Origin: Candidatus Stahliibacteriota bacterium
Lineage (GTDB): Bacteria > Hydrothermota > Tepidihabitantia > SM23-42
Reading direction: 5' to 3'
Assembly (NCBI GenBank): GCA_004376785.1
Contig: SOIY01000298.1
Span: 1 to 7,602, forward strand
Length of the DNA stretch: 7,602 bases
This document shows positions 6,142-7,602 of the stretch, in pieces. The notes below the pieces were generated by a model. It saw nothing but the letters and a program-made list of their open reading frames with translations. It was not told the DNA's origin and ran no database searches. Position numbers and translations under genes: made by a program. Positions within the stretch are counted from its first letter, which is position 1; every line of letters begins with the position of its first letter.

Positions 6142-6169
6142 ATTTTACTCAATTTTAGATTAATGTCAA
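6142..6169 (-). promoter_or_regulatory. Promoter of the fabG-acpP-fabF-coaE operon, predicted leaderless
   Basis: On the minus strand TTGACA lies at 6169-6164 and TAAAAT (5 of 6 consensus bases) at 6147-6142, with a 16-bp spacer. Five bases (TTACT) follow, then ATG 6136. Transcription should start at or next to the A of the ATG, and no SD site is present. The geometry repeats that of the promoter before position 249. The 63-bp repeat copy 2 begins 11 bp upstream of the -35 box. Confidence 0.75.
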
Positions 6170-6180
6170 GACGCCAAACC

Positions 6181-6243
6181 GAGATTTCTGACAAAGATCA
6201 GAAATCTTCGATTACAATGATTTCCATAAGATTACAACGATGA
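6181..6243 (+). repeat. 63-bp dispersed repeat, copy 2, upstream of the fabG promoter
   Basis: This is the second copy of the repeat at 57-119, with two differences in 63 positions. The 10-bp stem arms are at 6182-6191 and 6198-6207 around the loop CAAAGA. The 12-mers GATTACAATGAT and GATTACAACGAT are at 6210-6221 and 6230-6241, again 20 bp apart. It lies between the fabG promoter and the end of the isocitrate dehydrogenase-like gene. Relative to the neighbouring minus-strand promoter it has the same orientation and the same 11-bp distance from the -35 box as copy 1. Confidence 0.85.
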
Positions 6244-6306
6244 TAATCTACGAAACAGGCGTACTTTCATTAATCTGTGTTTCGCTATCTTATTTTTTTA
6301 TCAATC

Positions 6307-7494
6307 CTATTGATACTCTTGCCACTTCTTTTCCAAATTCGGATCAGTTATTGTCTCCATTATATAATCACAATATTCCCTACCTGTTGCACCAGTGGAC
6401 CTGCCTGTCATTACTAATTTTTTCTCATACTGACCGCATATATCCAGAGCCATCTCAAGTTTTTTACCTAAGTCCTTATACCCAAGATGATTCAATAGCA
6501 TTGAACCAGCTCTGATTACACTGCTGGGATCAGCATATTGTGTCCTACCTTCTTTTACCATACGCGGTGCACTTCCATGAATCGCCTCAAACATTGCATA
6601 CTGTTTACCAATATTAGCGCTACCTGCAGTACCTACACCGCCCTGGAATTCTGCTGCCTCATCAGTCAGAATATCACCATACAGATTAGGTAGAACCAAA
6701 ACCTTAAACTGGGTTCTTCTTTTAATATCAACCAACTTTGCTGTCATAATATCAATAAACCAATCATCAGCATTTATCCCGGGATATTCCTTTGCTATCT
6801 CATAAAAGGTCTTGAGAAAAAGTCCATCCGTAGTTTTTATAACATTTGCCTTGGTCACGGCTGTTACCCTGTCGATATTATTCTTCTTTGCATAATCAAA
6901 TGCAAGTCTAATAATCCTCTCGCTTCCTGGCTTAGTACTCACCGTAAAATCCATTGTCAGGTCATCAGTTATCTCAACACCAAAAGGACCGAGGGCATAG
7001 GCACCTTCAGTATTCTCTCGAAAGAACATCCAGTCTATACCCTGTGATGACACACGCACTGGCCTTACATTAGCAAATAAATCAAGCTCTTTCCTTACTG
7101 CAACATTAGCGCTTTCAATATTTGGCCAGGGATCGCCTTTTTTTGGTGTTGTAGTCGGTCCCTTTAATGTCACATGACATTTTTTGATCTCTTCTAACAC
7201 ATCATCAGGAACTGGTTTCATAACCTCAGAGCGTTTTTCAATAGTGAGCCCTTCAATAACACGGAATTCAATCTTTCCCTTTTGCACCTCATCTTTAAGA
7301 AGATGTTCAAGCACACGCTGTGCCTCTGCAGTAATATGAGGCCCAATACCATCACCACCGATTGTGCCGATGATTATTGGTTTTATTTTTGTATAATCTA
7401 TCCAATCCTTTTCAGCTTTTATTTGCTTAACTCTCTTTAACTGGGCCTCAATAAGTTTTCCAAAATGTTCCTTTGCTTTTTCAATTTCGTTCAT
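6307..7494 (-). CDS. Isocitrate/isopropylmalate dehydrogenase family, probably isocitrate dehydrogenase
   Basis: This 395-residue enzyme oxidatively decarboxylates a 2-hydroxy-3-carboxy acid using NAD(P)+ and a divalent metal; isocitrate to 2-oxoglutarate is most likely. GGDGIGP (46-52) is the family N-terminal motif. ESANVAVRKELDLFANVRPVR contains Ser128 and Asn130, equivalent to the Ser-x-Asn of isocitrate dehydrogenases, where isopropylmalate dehydrogenases carry Leu residues. RENTEGAYA (159-167) supplies Tyr166, TKAN supplies Lys215, and Asp248, Asp274 and Asp278 (NLYGDILTDEAA) are the metal ligands. The cofactor loop is HGSAPRM (306-312): Arg311 stands where NADP enzymes usually have Lys and NAD enzymes Asp, so cofactor choice is unclear. 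The first 36 residues form a charged helical extension, slightly longer than in E. coli Icd. ATG 7494 has an ideal SD site (AAGGAGGT, 7508-7501). The gene appears to be a separate unit upstream of the fab operon. Confidence 0.9.
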   Translation of the reverse strand: MNEIEKAKEHFGKLIEAQLKRVKQIKAEKDWIDYTKIKPIIIGTIGGDGIGPHITAEAQRVLEHLLKDEVQKGKIEFRVIEGLTIEKRSEVMKPVPDDVLEEIKKCHVTLKGPTTTPKKGDPWPNIESANVAVRKELDLFANVRPVRVSSQGIDWMFFRENTEGAYALGPFGVEITDDLTMDFTVSTKPGSERIIRLAFDYAKKNNIDRVTAVTKANVIKTTDGLFLKTFYEIAKEYPGINADDWFIDIMTAKLVDIKRRTQFKVLVLPNLYGDILTDEAAEFQGGVGTAGSANIGKQYAMFEAIHGSAPRMVKEGRTQYADPSSVIRAGSMLLNHLGYKDLGKKLEMALDICGQYEKKLVMTGRSTGATGREYCDYIMETITDPNLEKKWQEYQ

Positions 7495-7523
7495 TTAATT
7501 ACCTCCTTTTTTTTCACTAATTA

Positions 7524-7551
7524 ACACGAATTATCACGTGTTCATTCGTGT
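7524..7551. promoter_or_regulatory. 28-bp imperfect palindrome, operator-like, before the isocitrate dehydrogenase gene
   Basis: Perfect 8-bp arms ACACGAAT (7524-7531) and ATTCGTGT (7544-7551) surround a 12-bp centre containing CACGTG (7535-7540), which shares the same centre. Overall 24 of 28 positions are symmetric. The surroundings also read as related 10-bp units: CACTAATTAA and CACGAATTAT on one side, CGTGTTCATT and CGTGTCCATC on the other. It overlaps the candidate promoter's -10 box and most of its spacer, which suits a repressor site. It could instead be a copy of a short intergenic repeat; I recall similar 'ATTCGTGTTCATTCGTGT' sequences between genes in other bacteria. Confidence 0.55.
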
Positions 7552-7558
7552 CCATCAA
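7530..7558 (-). promoter_or_regulatory. Candidate promoter of the isocitrate dehydrogenase gene
   Basis: On the minus strand TTGATG (7558-7553, 4 of 6 consensus bases) and GATAAT (7535-7530, 5 of 6) are 17 bp apart. Transcription would start near 7523, giving a leader of about 28 nt that contains the strong SD site. This is weaker than the three consensus promoters elsewhere in the window and lies inside repeat-like DNA, so the call is tentative. Confidence 0.4.
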
Positions 7559-7589
7559 TCCAACTTAAAATCTCCGTGTTTTTGAATAT

Positions 7590-7602
7590 GGGCTAATAGC
7601 CC
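7590..7602. repeat. 13-bp palindrome at the right window edge
   Basis: GGGCTA (7590-7595) and TAGCCC (7597-7602) are perfect inverted arms around one base. The window ends exactly at the right arm, so a longer symmetry cannot be judged. As RNA it would fold only as a 4-bp stem with a 5-nt loop. It might belong to the control region or to the end of the next gene. Confidence 0.35.

Noticed and set aside
6251..6299. Inverted repeat CGAAACA (6251-6257) and TGTTTCG (6278-6284), with a T-run at 6293-6299, as a terminator.
   Set aside because: The T-run follows only in the plus direction and 8 nt after the stem, where no plus-strand gene ends. In the direction of the dehydrogenase gene no U-run follows. 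The stem is 7 bp with a 20-nt loop, which is weak.
6240..6515. Open frame on the plus strand beginning in repeat copy 2.
   Set aside because: Most of it is antisense to the well-supported dehydrogenase C-terminus, its start is within the repeat, and it has no SD site or recognisable domain.
1..7602. tRNA or rRNA genes, CRISPR arrays, transposases, prophage genes or a defence system.
   Set aside because: No matching sequence patterns were seen, and intergenic space is limited to the short regions already described.

Overview
The window is AT-rich bacterial chromosome, probably from an uncultured, Gram-negative-type lineage. The fatty-acid gene order and the intergenic repeats recall candidate phyla such as WOR-3/Stahlbacteria, but I hold that placement only weakly. 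No phage, transposase, CRISPR array or RNA gene is visible. The genes themselves are mostly ordinary; the more unusual signals are in the intergenic DNA and at the gene starts.

Layout, left to right. At 1-11 (minus) are the first codons of a gene that runs off the window. At 1-248 is a divergent control region. It holds a minus-strand promoter, a 63-bp repeat with a perfect 10-bp stem, a small GC-rich palindromic element between 12-bp direct repeats, and a consensus plus-strand promoter. At 249-1220 (+) is a six-helix membrane protein with a bacterial PH-like domain and a DUF1648 signature. Facing it at 1287-2636 (-) is an exported or anchored PDZ protein with a BtrH/C39-like domain.

From 6136 down to 2710 (-) lies a compact operon: fabG, acpP, fabF, coaE, and a zinc-ribbon protein with a proline-rich linker. 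FabG and FabF carry out two steps of the fatty-acid elongation cycle on intermediates attached to AcpP. CoaE makes CoA, the donor of the phosphopantetheine arm of AcpP, so its place in the operon makes biochemical sense. A second copy of the 63-bp repeat (6181-6243) lies just upstream of the fabG promoter. At 6307-7494 (-) is an isocitrate/isopropylmalate-family dehydrogenase, most like isocitrate dehydrogenase, with its own Shine-Dalgarno (SD) site and a promoter overlapped by a 28-bp imperfect palindrome.

The most interesting observation is a shared start architecture. Three genes (the left-edge partial gene, the PH/DUF1648 gene and fabG) have TTGACA, exactly 16 bp, TATAAT or TAAAAT, then 5 or 6 bp, then ATG, with no SD site. 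This geometry predicts transcription starting at or next to the A of ATG, meaning leaderless mRNAs. Other genes here have strong SD sites, and two tightly coupled operon genes have none. In addition, both copies of the 63-bp repeat sit exactly 11 bp upstream of the -35 box of a minus-strand leaderless promoter, in the same orientation, which suggests a regulatory role.
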